The translations under genes were made by a program, and so were the position numbers. Of a stretch of 16,656 nucleotides of DNA, positions 1 to 7,186 are shown piece by piece (position 1 is the first letter of the stretch; every line of letters begins with the position of its first letter). The stretch is taken from the NCBI GenBank assembly GCA_902478945.1, contig CABSMX010000041.1, forward strand, positions 1 through 16,656. Reading direction: 5' to 3'. The DNA is from an uncultured Collinsella sp. Its GTDB lineage: Bacteria; Actinomycetota; Coriobacteriia; Coriobacteriales; Coriobacteriaceae. The notes under the pieces are model-generated. The model had not been told where the DNA came from, did no database searches, and saw nothing but the letters and a program-made list of their open reading frames with translations.

Positions 1-84
1 AGTCCCTTGCGGCGTAGTTCTTATTTAAGCCGTCCAGGTTTTGGGGTGCAGTTCATTATCGGGGCGGCTTCTTTTTTGTCGAAA

Positions 85-119
85 ACCGCCACAAAGGGGA
101 CAGGCACCTTTGTGGCGGT
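85..119. repeat. 35-bp palindromic repeat (copy 1), also a terminator-like hairpin
   Basis: Perfect 13-bp arms, ACCGCCACAAAGG at 85-97 and its complement at 107-119, enclose a 9-nt loop. Read on the minus strand, the hairpin follows the stop codon of the 174-842 gene by about 55 nt and is followed by TTTTC, so it could act as that gene's intrinsic terminator. An inverted copy with 32 of 35 positions identical lies at 953-987. This marks it as a dispersed REP-like repeat rather than only a terminator. Confidence 0.75.
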
Positions 120-173
120 GGGGAACGAGCTCGATGTTGTTGTGATCGTTGAGCGGTATGTTAATGAGCGGCT

Positions 174-842
174 CTACAGAATTTCATCCGGGTTGGCGGG
201 TTTGGTTGTTTTGGGGATGCCGAGTTTGGATGACGCGAAATCGTCAACATCGTCCTTGATTCCATCTTTGGTGTAGACGGTGACCGTATAGGTGCTGTGC
301 CCGAATTCGCTCTTGTCGCGTGTCGCCCAGGCCTGCCAGTAGGCAGCCCCGTTTCGCCCTTTGATTTTTCCGACACGGCGGAGTTCTGTTTGCTTTAATT
401 GCTGGTTGCTATAGATGGTTCGACCGGCCTCCTCGGTGAGCCCGCACTGTCCAAGCATCTTGTCGAGGACTTGGTTCATGTGGCGCTCATCGGTGTTTGG
501 TGCGTAGTCGTAGGCGAGGGTGATGGAGTCGAGGGGCTGGTCGTCGATCAAATAATTCATCGTCTGAGGTTCAAGGCAGAAATAGGGGGAGCATCCGTCG
601 ACCTTGCCGAGCAACGGTAACTTGGACTGCCAACTTCCGGTGGGAATTGCATATTCGTAGAACACGCCACGGCAGACAAAGGAGAGCGAGGTGGCACGCG
701 AGCCGGCGTCGATCATCCCGCAAAGATCGAAGGGCGAGGCGATACCAAAAGAAAAGGGCGTGATGACGATAAGGAAGAGCATCACGATGGGTATGGCGAG
801 AATGGCGATGACGTTGCGACCGGTGGAATGAGACGGCTTCAT
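174..842 (-). CDS. Hypothetical membrane-anchored protein, 222 aa
   Basis: I do not recognise a family. The start ATG is preceded by GAGGAG at about 5 nt spacing, which supports it. Residues 11-33 form one hydrophobic segment (rich in I, V, L and F), so the protein probably has a short cytoplasmic N-terminus, a single membrane anchor or uncleaved signal, and an exported domain of about 185 residues. The exported part has five cysteines (C41, C57, C84, C89, C133); C84 and C89 lie in a C-x4-C pair. Residues about 145-205 are basic and polar, ending in a Lys/Pro-rich tail. Function is unknown. It stands alone on the minus strand, with inverted copies of one palindromic repeat on either side and no co-directional neighbour. 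The coding frame is reasonably sure; the exported topology is inferred from the hydrophobic segment only. Confidence 0.75.
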   Translation of the reverse strand: MKPSHSTGRNVIAILAIPIVMLFLIVITPFSFGIASPFDLCGMIDAGSRATSLSFVCRGVFYEYAIPTGSWQSKLPLLGKVDGCSPYFCLEPQTMNYLIDDQPLDSITLAYDYAPNTDERHMNQVLDKMLGQCGLTEEAGRTIYSNQQLKQTELRRVGKIKGRNGAAYWQAWATRDKSEFGHSTYTVTVYTKDGIKDDVDDFASSKLGIPKTTKPANPDEIL

Positions 843-943
843 ATGCGCTCCTCGAGAGAAAGAGCAGGCAAGCTCGATGACAAATGAATAATCTCAGCTA
901 ACGATTCAATTTTAATCCCATAACGTGTGACAGCTGGACGTCG

Positions 944-996
944 AAACCGAGAACCACCACAAAGGTGCCTGTCCCCTTTGCGGTGGTTCTCGGTTT
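944..996. repeat. Palindromic repeat (copy 2, inverted relative to 85-119)
   Basis: Arms of 22 bp at 944-965 and 975-996 pair with a single A/C mismatch around a 9-nt loop. The central 35 bp (953-987) match the reverse complement of 85-119 with three differences. Two of those differences fall on opposite sides of the stem and restore pairing. The hairpin lies about 100 nt upstream of the 174-842 gene, which is therefore bracketed by inverted copies. Confidence 0.75.
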
Positions 997-997
997 G

Positions 998-1052
998 TCT
1001 CGATCTGTAACAGTTAGACCCTAATTTGCCGAGTAGATGTTACAGATTGAGA
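998..1052. repeat. TCTCGATCTGTAACA palindrome, copy A
   Basis: The 15-bp arms at 998-1012 and 1038-1052 pair with one G-T wobble around a 25-nt loop. It begins one base after the preceding repeat ends. This is the first of two tandem hairpins of the same family and differs in sequence from the 85-119 family. Confidence 0.7.
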
Positions 1053-1077
1053 TAAACGGTTGCCGCTGGTCATTTTC

Positions 1078-1132
1078 TCTCGATCTGTAACATCTAGGAT
1101 CAAAAATGGCTGCTAGATGTTACAGATCGAGA
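1078..1132. repeat. TCTCGATCTGTAACA palindrome, copy B
   Basis: Perfect 20-bp arms, TCTCGATCTGTAACATCTAG at 1078-1097 and its complement at 1113-1132, enclose a 15-nt loop. It is in tandem with the copy at 998-1052, with the two units starting 80 bp apart. Neither unit has a T-run typical of an intrinsic terminator. Confidence 0.75.
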
Positions 1133-1196
1133 CGGTAGTGCGCCTGGGCAGCGGCGGGCTGACATCTCAGTACCCTATCCCTCAATCACTCAGAAA

Positions 1197-1232
1197 ATCT
1201 TATATATAGAGACTTAGATTTGTGTATAAGAT
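1197..1232. promoter_or_regulatory. Inverted repeat upstream of clpB, possible operator or promoter
   Basis: Arms ATCTTATATATA (1197-1208) and TGTGTATAAGAT (1221-1232) match at 10 of 12 positions around a 12-bp spacer. The right arm contains TATAAG (1225-1230), a plausible -10 element, which would give a leader of about 75 nt. I see no CIRCE element, no HspR-type CTTGAGT-N7-ACTCAAG and no CtsR box. The heat-shock regulator is therefore not obvious, and the role of this palindrome is inferred from position alone. The rest of 1133-1310 holds only the leader hairpin at 1272-1289. Confidence 0.4.
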
Positions 1233-1271
1233 CGCGCAAAGCTGGCAACAATACATCTCGAACAACGTGAA

Positions 1272-1289
1272 GCCGCCCCGTAGGGCGGC
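1272..1289 (+). promoter_or_regulatory. Leader hairpin just upstream of the clpB ribosome-binding site
   Basis: GCCGCCC (1272-1278), a CGTA loop and GGGCGGC (1283-1289) form a perfect 7-bp GC stem. It ends about 11 nt before the Shine-Dalgarno sequence (GAGAGGTG, 1298-1305). It has no following T-run, so it is not a standard terminator. It could affect mRNA stability or translation. Confidence 0.5.
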
Positions 1290-1310
1290 CACCCCAAGAG
1301 AGGTGATTCC

Positions 1311-3938
1311 ATGAGAATCGATAAGCTAGCAATGACGTCGCGCGAGGCGCTGCAGACCGCCATGAGCACGGCTGCCGACGCGCAGGCCGGCGCGGTGGAG
1401 CCGATTCACCTGCTGTCTGCCCTGCTCGGTGCCGGCGAGCGCAATATCTCCGTGATCATCGAGCGCATCGGTGCCGACCCGGCTCAGCTCGCACGCTCCA
1501 CGCAGGATGCCATCGACCATGCGCCTAAGGTTTCGGGCGAGGGCCAGCAGATGGGTCTTTCCAATGAGCTCGTCCGCGTCATCGAGAAGGCCGAGAAGAA
1601 GGCCACCAAGATGGGCGACAGCTTTGTGGTGACCGAGCATCTGCTGATGGCACTTGCCGAGGACAAGGGTGAGGCCGGCCGCGTTCTGCGCGACGCCGGC
1701 GTGACCAAGGAGCGCATCGAGCAGGTCTACGAGGAGCTGCGTGGCGATGACCGCGTGACGTCTGCCGAGGACAAGACCCAGTTTGAGGCGTTGGAGCAGT
1801 ACGGTCGCAACATCTGCGATCTGGCCCGCGCCGGCAAGCTCGACCCGGTCATCGGCCGTACCGACGAGATCCGCCGTACCATTCAGGTCCTGTCCCGCCG
1901 CACCAAGAACAACCCCGTGCTCATCGGCGAGCCGGGCGTGGGCAAGACGGCCATCGTCGAGGGCATCGCCCAGCGTATCGTGGCCGGCGACGTGCCGAGC
2001 ACCCTGCGCGACCGCGACCTCATCGAGCTCGACATGAGCGCGCTGGTCGCCGGCGCCAAGTACCGCGGCGAGTTCGAGGACCGCTTGAAGGCTGTGCTCA
2101 AGGAAGTGCAAAAGTCCGAGGGCAAGGTCATCCTGTTCATCGATGAACTCCACACCATCGTGGGCGCGGGTGCCACCGAGGGCTCCATGGACGCCGGCAA
2201 CATCCTCAAGCCGGCGCTCGCCCGTGGCGACCTGCACGCGATCGGCGCGACCACGCTCGATGAATATCGCAAGTACATCGAGAAGGACGCGGCGCTTGCC
2301 CGTCGTTTCCAGACCGTTATGGTGAGCGAGCCTACCGTCGAGGACACCATCTCGATCCTGCGTGGCCTCAAGGAGAAGTACGAGATCTTCCACGGCGTGC
2401 ATATCACCGATAGCGCGCTCGTGGCGGCTGCCGACCTCTCCGATCGCTACATCGCCGACCGTTTCCTGCCCGACAAGGCCATCGACCTGGTCGATGAGGC
2501 CGCAAGCCGCCTGCGCATGGAGCTCGACAGCATGCCGGTCGAGATCGACGCCACCACGCGTCAGCTCACCCAGCTGCAAATCGAGGAACAGGCGCTCATG
2601 AAGGAAACTGACGACGCCTCCAAGGAGCGTCTGGAGGCCCTGCGCCAGGAGATTGCCGAGGTTCAGGAAAAGCTCAACGTGCAAAAGGCCGGCTGGCTCA
2701 ACCAGAAGAACGCCATCGACCACGTGCAGGAGCTTAAGGGCCAGCTTGACGAGGCCAAGAGCGAAGAGGAGCGCGCGACGCGCAACGGCGACCTGGGCCG
2801 TGCGTCCGAGCTGCGCTACTCCGTGATTCCGGGCCTGCAGCAGCAGATTCAGGATTCCGAGGCCGCGCTCGAGGCACAAAAGCAGCAGGACGGCGAGGGC
2901 CTGAACGAGCAGGTGACCTCCGATGAGATCGCCGAGGTCGTGAGCGCCTGGACCGGCGTGCCCGTCTCCAAGATGATGCAGGGTGAGCTCGACAAGCTGA
3001 AGGGCCTGGAGGGCGAGCTGCATAAGCGCGTCATCGGCCAGGACGAGGCGGTCTCCGCTGTCGCCGCGGCCGTGCGTCGCAGCCGTGCGGGTCTCTCCGA
3101 TCCGGACAAGCCCATCGGCAGCTTCTTCTTCCTGGGCCCCACCGGCGTGGGCAAGACCGAGCTCGCCAAGGCGCTTGCCGAGTGCCTGTTCGATGACGAG
3201 CGCGCGCTCGTGCGTATCGACATGTCCGAGTACATGGAGAAGTTCAGCGTCCAGCGTCTGATCGGTGCGCCCCCGGGATACGTGGGCTACGACGAGGGCG
3301 GCCAGCTCACCGAGGCCGTGCGCCGTCGTCCGTACTCCGTGATCTTGCTCGACGAGATGGAGAAGGCCCATCCAGATGTCTTTAACGTGCTGCTACAGGT
3401 GCTTGACGACGGCCGTCTGACCGACGGCCAGGGTCGCCAGGTGTCCTTCAAGAACACGATCATTATCATGACGTCTAACGTGGGCTCCAAGGCTATCGCC
3501 GAGCTTTCCGGCAAGGACGAGGAGGAGATGCGCCATCAGGTCGACGCGGCCATGGCTCAGACCTTCCGCCCCGAGTTCCTCAACCGTATCGACGATATCG
3601 TGGTGTTCCATCCGCTCGGCATGGCGCAGATCGAGAAGATCGTCGACATCCAGCTCGCCGACGTCCGCGCGCGTCTGGCCAAGGAGCGCATGACGCTTGC
3701 CATCACCCCGGCGGCCAAGCAGATGCTCGCCGTGGGCGGCCTGGACCCGGTCTTTGGCGCCCGTCCGCTCAAGCGCCTGGTTCAGCGCGAGGTCGTGGAT
3801 GCCATCGCCGCCGCTATCATCGATGGCGCGGTGCGTGAGGGCGATCAGGTGACGGTCGATGTCGACAAGGACGGCGGCTTTACCGTCGTGTGCGACAACA
3901 CGCCGGCGGCCACCTACGAGGTCCCCGACGCCGAGTAG
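1311..3938 (+). CDS. clpB: ATP-dependent disaggregase ClpB
   Basis: Hsp100 chaperone that, with DnaK/DnaJ/GrpE, pulls polypeptides out of aggregates through a hexameric pore in the cytoplasm. At 875 aa the length is normal. In order: paired Clp N-terminal repeats (about 5-150); AAA1 with Walker A GEPGVGKT at 206-213, Walker B VILFIDEL at 273-280 and an ARRF arginine-finger region; a coiled-coil middle domain (about 408-525, rich in E, K and Q) that separates ClpB from ClpA and ClpC; AAA2 with Walker A GPTGVGKT at 609-616, Walker B VILLDE at 677-682 and the FRPEFLNRID sensor region; then a D2-small domain. All catalytic motifs look intact. The ATG follows GAGAGGTG at 5 nt. It appears monocistronic, with its own leader and a strong terminator. 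ClpB family identity is near certain; the regulator is not. Confidence 0.98.
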   Translation: MRIDKLAMTSREALQTAMSTAADAQAGAVEPIHLLSALLGAGERNISVIIERIGADPAQLARSTQDAIDHAPKVSGEGQQMGLSNELVRVIEKAEKKATKMGDSFVVTEHLLMALAEDKGEAGRVLRDAGVTKERIEQVYEELRGDDRVTSAEDKTQFEALEQYGRNICDLARAGKLDPVIGRTDEIRRTIQVLSRRTKNNPVLIGEPGVGKTAIVEGIAQRIVAGDVPSTLRDRDLIELDMSALVAGAKYRGEFEDRLKAVLKEVQKSEGKVILFIDELHTIVGAGATEGSMDAGNILKPALARGDLHAIGATTLDEYRKYIEKDAALARRFQTVMVSEPTVEDTISILRGLKEKYEIFHGVHITDSALVAAADLSDRYIADRFLPDKAIDLVDEAASRLRMELDSMPVEIDATTRQLTQLQIEEQALMKETDDASKERLEALRQEIAEVQEKLNVQKAGWLNQKNAIDHVQELKGQLDEAKSEEERATRNGDLGRASELRYSVIPGLQQQIQDSEAALEAQKQQDGEGLNEQVTSDEIAEVVSAWTGVPVSKMMQGELDKLKGLEGELHKRVIGQDEAVSAVAAAVRRSRAGLSDPDKPIGSFFFLGPTGVGKTELAKALAECLFDDERALVRIDMSEYMEKFSVQRLIGAPPGYVGYDEGGQLTEAVRRRPYSVILLDEMEKAHPDVFNVLLQVLDDGRLTDGQGRQVSFKNTIIIMTSNVGSKAIAELSGKDEEEMRHQVDAAMAQTFRPEFLNRIDDIVVFHPLGMAQIEKIVDIQLADVRARLAKERMTLAITPAAKQMLAVGGLDPVFGARPLKRLVQREVVDAIAAAIIDGAVREGDQVTVDVDKDGGFTVVCDNTPAATYEVPDAE

Positions 3939-3984
3939 ATTTTGGGTCATGCCTCAAAATTTGCCAGTCGTCTCCAAACGCCAA

Positions 3985-4019
3985 GGGCGGCGGATCCAAT
4001 TGGGTTCGCCGCCCTTTTT
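3985..4019 (+). terminator. Intrinsic terminator of clpB
   Basis: GGGCGGCG (3985-3992) and CGCCGCCC (4007-4014) pair, with weaker pairing continuing into the loop, and are followed by TTTTT (4015-4019). It starts 46 nt after the clpB stop codon. Confidence 0.9.
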
Positions 4020-4071
4020 CGTGCGACAATCGATGATGTTGAGCATGAGTACATGGCAAGGAGCTATGCAG

Positions 4072-4245
4072 ATGAAAGACGAGATCAAGACAAGTGCGCT
4101 GACGCCCAAGCCCACGTCCAAACCGGCGCCCAAGCCGCGCGACCCCTATATCCGTGCCGAGAACGAGGACGATGACGGTTACGATCCCTACAGCGATCGC
4201 CGCCCCGAGCGCGAGCCAATGTTCGAAGCCGATCCGTGGCGCTAA
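4072..4245 (+). CDS. Small hypothetical protein, 57 aa
   Basis: I chose the ATG at 4072 because AAGGAG (4058-4063) lies 8 nt upstream. The in-frame ATG at 4066 is only 2 nt from it, and longer in-frame extensions run back through the clpB terminator. The protein has a Lys/Pro-rich N-terminal part with repeated KPxxKP-like spacing, an acidic stretch with Tyr (ENEDDDGYDPYSD), an Arg/Glu-rich stretch, and the C-terminus MFEADPWR. It has no membrane segment, no cysteines and no recognisable domain, and is probably disordered and cytosolic. It sits between the clpB terminator and a repeat hairpin, so it should have its own promoter, which I could not identify. A good ribosome-binding site and a clean short frame favour a real gene, but this is not proven. 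Confidence 0.6.
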   Translation: MKDEIKTSALTPKPTSKPAPKPRDPYIRAENEDDDGYDPYSDRRPEREPMFEADPWR

Positions 4246-4270
4246 GTACTACCCAAAAGGCCGCGAATAA

Positions 4271-4335
4271 GTTGCGGTGAAATAGGGACTGTTTTGCGGT
4301 TTGACCAGCAAAAACAATCCCTATTTCACCGCAAC
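4271..4335. repeat. GTTGCGGTGAAATAG palindrome, copy 1
   Basis: Arms of about 27 bp (4271-4297 and 4308-4335) form a nearly perfect hairpin. Its outermost 18 bp, GTTGCGGTGAAATAGGGA, are fully complementary. It lies between two convergent genes, 25 nt after the stop of the small ORF and about 40 nt beyond the stop of the minus-strand gene, so it could separate their transcripts. There is no T-run on either side. Two related hairpins lie at 11452-11520 and 15138-15206. Confidence 0.8.
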
Positions 4336-4376
4336 TGCGTTAGGGATGGGGTGTTGGGCGGCTGTCTTCGGGCCGA

Positions 4377-5879
4377 CTAGTCCTGGGCTTTGATGCTCGG
4401 CAGGAGAATCTGGGCGAGGTAGTCGGTCTCGAGTTTGGTCGCGGCGTCTGCCTTGCCGTCTTTACCGACCAGGTCGTTTTTGATCTGGCTGTATGTGTAG
4501 CGGTTGCCGGTCGTGAGCTCGACAAGCTCAATCGCCGTATCCATGGGGTAGGTCGACACGGGGTTCTGCGTGTGTCCATTAACGGTTTGCGGAATCACGT
4601 ACGGATAGACAGGGCCGCTGGCGTAGACGGTGTAGCCGTTGCCTAGGCTGACCGTGCCCAAAACCGTATCGCCGTCGTCGGGCGTAAAGGTCTCGCCATC
4701 GCGCACCGCGACGAGCGTCACGAGCGGTGTGTTGGTGTCGCCGTCCAGATAAATGCACAGCGTGTTGCCGTTCTGCCAGGTTGCGACCTTGCCATACCAC
4801 TCAACCGGAATATCGAGCTGATACAGGTTCGTCGCCTTGTGCCGAGCGTCGGCATCGCGGGCGGACTGAGCCTCGCTTGCGCTTACGGCGTTGGCGGCGG
4901 CATCGCGGCGCGTAATTGCCGCCCGCTGGAGTATCTTTGCCGCGGCGGCAGAGCTTGCGCCCCCTTCCTCGGCATACTTGGCGGCGGCATCGATCTGGTC
5001 GTCAGTCACCGTGTCGGCCGAAGGTACCTTGAGCTTAAAGGTGGCTTGAGCGCGCAGATCCTGCCCATCGCTCTTAATGGTGACCTGCGCCTTGGTGGTC
5101 GGGACGGTGTAGATGGTGCCGTCGGCCGCGATGGGGGAGGCGGCGATGGAGAACGTGTAATCGCCGGGCAGCAGCTTAATGCCGCGACCGTGCTCGTCAA
5201 CGTAGAGCGTTTCGCTCACGGAAGAACCGTCGGAATCCTGCCCGCTCACCTGCACGGGAATCTTGGAGCCAGTTGAGCAGTCGAGGCCCGCGGCATGCAC
5301 GCCAATCTGCACCGACATCATGGTATGGGCGTTTGCGGCAACCACGGCAGCCTGCTCTTGCTGATATCCGTTCCAGGCAGCATAGCCTGCGCCGCCGGCG
5401 ACGAGCGCGACGGCCACAACGCCGGCAACCATCAGGTTGCGGCGCTTGGGCGGCATCTTACGATGACGAACCTCGGCCTCATGTGCCGAGGGAACGGACG
5501 GCAGGGGAATATCGCCCATAGCGATGGTCTCGTCCACGGCAGGCGCGGAGCCTAAGCCAGGGAGCTCGCGGGTCAGCGAATCTTCGGCCGGCAAGCTGTC
5601 GAGCAAGATGGTTTCCTCGCTCGTGTCGGATTCGGGCTGGTCGTCGGCCTCGCATTCGGATTCCTCGTGCCCCGCCTCGTCTTCGGTGGGCGCGGCGCCA
5701 TCGTCTTTTGCATCCTGATCATCGGGCTGCGCCTCGATTTCCGACTCATCCTGTACATCAACGCTCGAATTGCCAAACGCAACATCGTCAAGCGAAATCC
5801 GGTCTAGGCTCTCCAGGGCCTCGGCACACGCTTCTGCATCTTGGACCGCGTCCTCTTGGCCCGTCGTCTCATCTTTCAT
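4377..5879 (-). CDS. Single-pass membrane protein with acidic N-terminal domain, 500 aa
   Basis: Family not recognised. The frame stays open to 6170, but I place the start at 5879, where an ATG follows GGGGGA at 4 nt; the upstream extension looks non-coding. Residues 1-130 are strongly acidic (long Asp/Glu runs) and probably disordered, with two similar motifs, EETILLDSL (about 88-96) and DETIAMGDI (about 116-124). A basic stretch (KMPPKRR, 141-147) precedes one transmembrane helix (about 149-168), which predicts N-in/C-out topology. The exported part has a beta-rich region with LPGDYTFSIAA (about 235-245), resembling carboxypeptidase-like or PEGA surface domains, then an Ala/Asp helical stretch, then a domain ending near the C-terminus. 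It is probably a surface or envelope protein; its role is unknown. It appears to be transcribed alone. Confidence 0.8.
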   Translation of the reverse strand: MKDETTGQEDAVQDAEACAEALESLDRISLDDVAFGNSSVDVQDESEIEAQPDDQDAKDDGAAPTEDEAGHEESECEADDQPESDTSEETILLDSLPAEDSLTRELPGLGSAPAVDETIAMGDIPLPSVPSAHEAEVRHRKMPPKRRNLMVAGVVAVALVAGGAGYAAWNGYQQEQAAVVAANAHTMMSVQIGVHAAGLDCSTGSKIPVQVSGQDSDGSSVSETLYVDEHGRGIKLLPGDYTFSIAASPIAADGTIYTVPTTKAQVTIKSDGQDLRAQATFKLKVPSADTVTDDQIDAAAKYAEEGGASSAAAAKILQRAAITRRDAAANAVSASEAQSARDADARHKATNLYQLDIPVEWYGKVATWQNGNTLCIYLDGDTNTPLVTLVAVRDGETFTPDDGDTVLGTVSLGNGYTVYASGPVYPYVIPQTVNGHTQNPVSTYPMDTAIELVELTTGNRYTYSQIKNDLVGKDGKADAATKLETDYLAQILLPSIKAQD

Positions 5880-6008
5880 ATATCCCCCAAGCTCAATATC
5901 GGGACAACACTGTACCCAAAAACGGGACCCTATAGAGCCGCCGCATGATTTGAAATCCGATTTTATATATGCGCATGTTTTTGAATAGATGAATAGAGAC
6001 GCAATGAC
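5880..6008. other. AT-rich upstream region of the acidic membrane protein gene
   Basis: This stretch lies between the 500-aa gene and the terminator of the DUF5692 gene. On the minus strand it has TATA-rich segments, including TATAAA near 5963-5968 and TATAGG near 5930-5935, that could be -10 elements. I could not pair either with a convincing -35 element, so no promoter is called. Confidence 0.3.
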
Positions 6009-6048
6009 AAAAGCCCCCGAAAAGCGAGCGAAACGCTTTCCGGGGGCT
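6009..6048 (-). terminator. Intrinsic terminator of the TetR-DUF5692 unit
   Basis: The 15-bp arms (6012-6026 and 6034-6048) pair with one mismatch. Read on the minus strand, the GC-rich stem ends in TTTT (6012-6009). It lies about 70 nt beyond the DUF5692 stop codon. Confidence 0.85.
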
Positions 6049-6115
6049 CTGCGAGACATTGGATTGAAAATCTGGCGAGCGGGCCTATGCCCAGGCGCCA
6101 ACAGCGACCAACATG

Positions 6116-7123
6116 TTACTCGGCGTGCGCGTAATCCACCTTGGCGCGACGAGCGGTAGCCTTCTCCCAATCGCTGGTGCCCTCAAAGACATCCTGCTTG
6201 TAGGGATTGCGGCCGAGCTTCTTGGCGCGGTAGGCGATGTAGATGATCGCGGCGACGTTGGCGACCAGCGCGGCAATCGAGACCGCGGTGGCGGCGCCGG
6301 GGTCGAGCGTGGAGTGGGTCACAAAGATGGACTCCTCCTGGAAGTACGGGAACACCTGGGCAAACATGCACCAAATGGCCAACGTAAAGGCGCGATTCTG
6401 GATCCAGCCGCCTTTGTTCCAGATAAAGGCGGCGACGGTGGGCGCCAGCAGCAGCGCAAAGCCGCAGAACCAGGAGTGGGTGGGCAGGCAGTTGTAGGTG
6501 TAGCAGAAGTTCCAGATATCGTAGGCGATGATGTAGACCCAGGTCATGTCGGGCCACAGCATGTCGGTCTTGTCCTCGGAGGCGTAGACGCTCCACCAAC
6601 CGGTCATGCAGAAGATGTTGATGATACCGGCGATGCCGTTGAACACGTTGTTCCAGCCGGCCAGCTGCCTGGCGCCCTCGGAGGTGACCCAGGTGGACTC
6701 GCCCAGGACAAAGAAGTGATAGGCGCTCTCGAAGTCGGACACGACGGCGATCATGATGTTGATGGCGACGATCACAAACGGCCATGCGCGGAACCAATGC
6801 GCCTTGCCGATCTTGCCCCACTGGTACTTAATGGCAATGAAGCCCCAGCAACCGGCCAGCGCCGCGTATACCTTGGCGTAGTGGAACCAGCTGTTCTGGT
6901 ACACATGGGTGGGGTTGGCGAGCGCCCACTCGGCGCCCTGTGAGACGCCGATGGCGATGGAGACGCAGTAGATGGTCATGGCCAGCGGAGCCACGCCAAA
7001 GATGATCGCCGCGCCCAGCTTGGTGCGGCGGCCGACCTCGTTGAGCACGATCAGGCCAATAAAGACCATGGCCCAGCCGGCCCAGTGGATAAGGGTATCG
7101 CTACCCCAAACATCGAACAGCAT
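6116..7123 (-). CDS. DUF5692 family polytopic membrane protein, 335 aa
   Basis: Matches from memory the DUF5692 family of integral membrane proteins of unknown function, seen in Coriobacteriia. About nine hydrophobic segments are visible, near residues 10-30, 36-61, 82-99, 111-131, 157-178, 194-213, 218-236, 244-261 and 278-298, followed by a short charged C-terminal tail (KKLGRNPYKQ onward). It is unusually rich in Trp, Tyr and Phe, with several Cys in or near membrane segments. No ATP-binding motif or known transporter signature is seen. AAAGGAGAG sits about 6 nt before the ATG. It lies 63 nt downstream of the TetR gene on the same strand with no terminator between, so it is probably co-transcribed. 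The divergent flavoprotein suggests a shared redox or small-molecule function, but that is inference from context. Confidence 0.85.
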   Translation of the reverse strand: MLFDVWGSDTLIHWAGWAMVFIGLIVLNEVGRRTKLGAAIIFGVAPLAMTIYCVSIAIGVSQGAEWALANPTHVYQNSWFHYAKVYAALAGCWGFIAIKYQWGKIGKAHWFRAWPFVIVAINIMIAVVSDFESAYHFFVLGESTWVTSEGARQLAGWNNVFNGIAGIINIFCMTGWWSVYASEDKTDMLWPDMTWVYIIAYDIWNFCYTYNCLPTHSWFCGFALLLAPTVAAFIWNKGGWIQNRAFTLAIWCMFAQVFPYFQEESIFVTHSTLDPGAATAVSIAALVANVAAIIYIAYRAKKLGRNPYKQDVFEGTSDWEKATARRAKVDYAHAE

Positions 7124-7186
7124 GCTGCTCTCCTTTCACACGCCCGCGGCCCCTCTTCTGATCGCGGACAGTTTGGCCAAATGTCG

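Noticed and set aside
7..276. 89-aa ORF at the left edge
   Set aside because: It uses a rare start, runs through a palindromic repeat and overlaps the 3' end of the minus-strand gene; no coding signal was seen.
85..1132. CRISPR array
   Set aside because: The repeats are palindromic, of several families, irregularly spaced and flank a gene; there are no uniform spacers and no cas genes.
1326..3371. 681-aa ORF antisense to clpB
   Set aside because: It lies wholly opposite an intact clpB, has no recognisable domain, and is explained by GC-biased codon use of the sense gene.
5880..6170. N-terminal extension of the 500-aa protein
   Set aside because: The frame is open, but the extension has unrelated composition, reaches into the terminator of the next gene and lacks a ribosome-binding site; the ATG at 5879 has one.
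6113..6943. 276-aa plus-strand ORF over the DUF5692 gene
   Set aside because: The sense strand has a clear membrane protein with a ribosome-binding site and terminator; this is its shadow.
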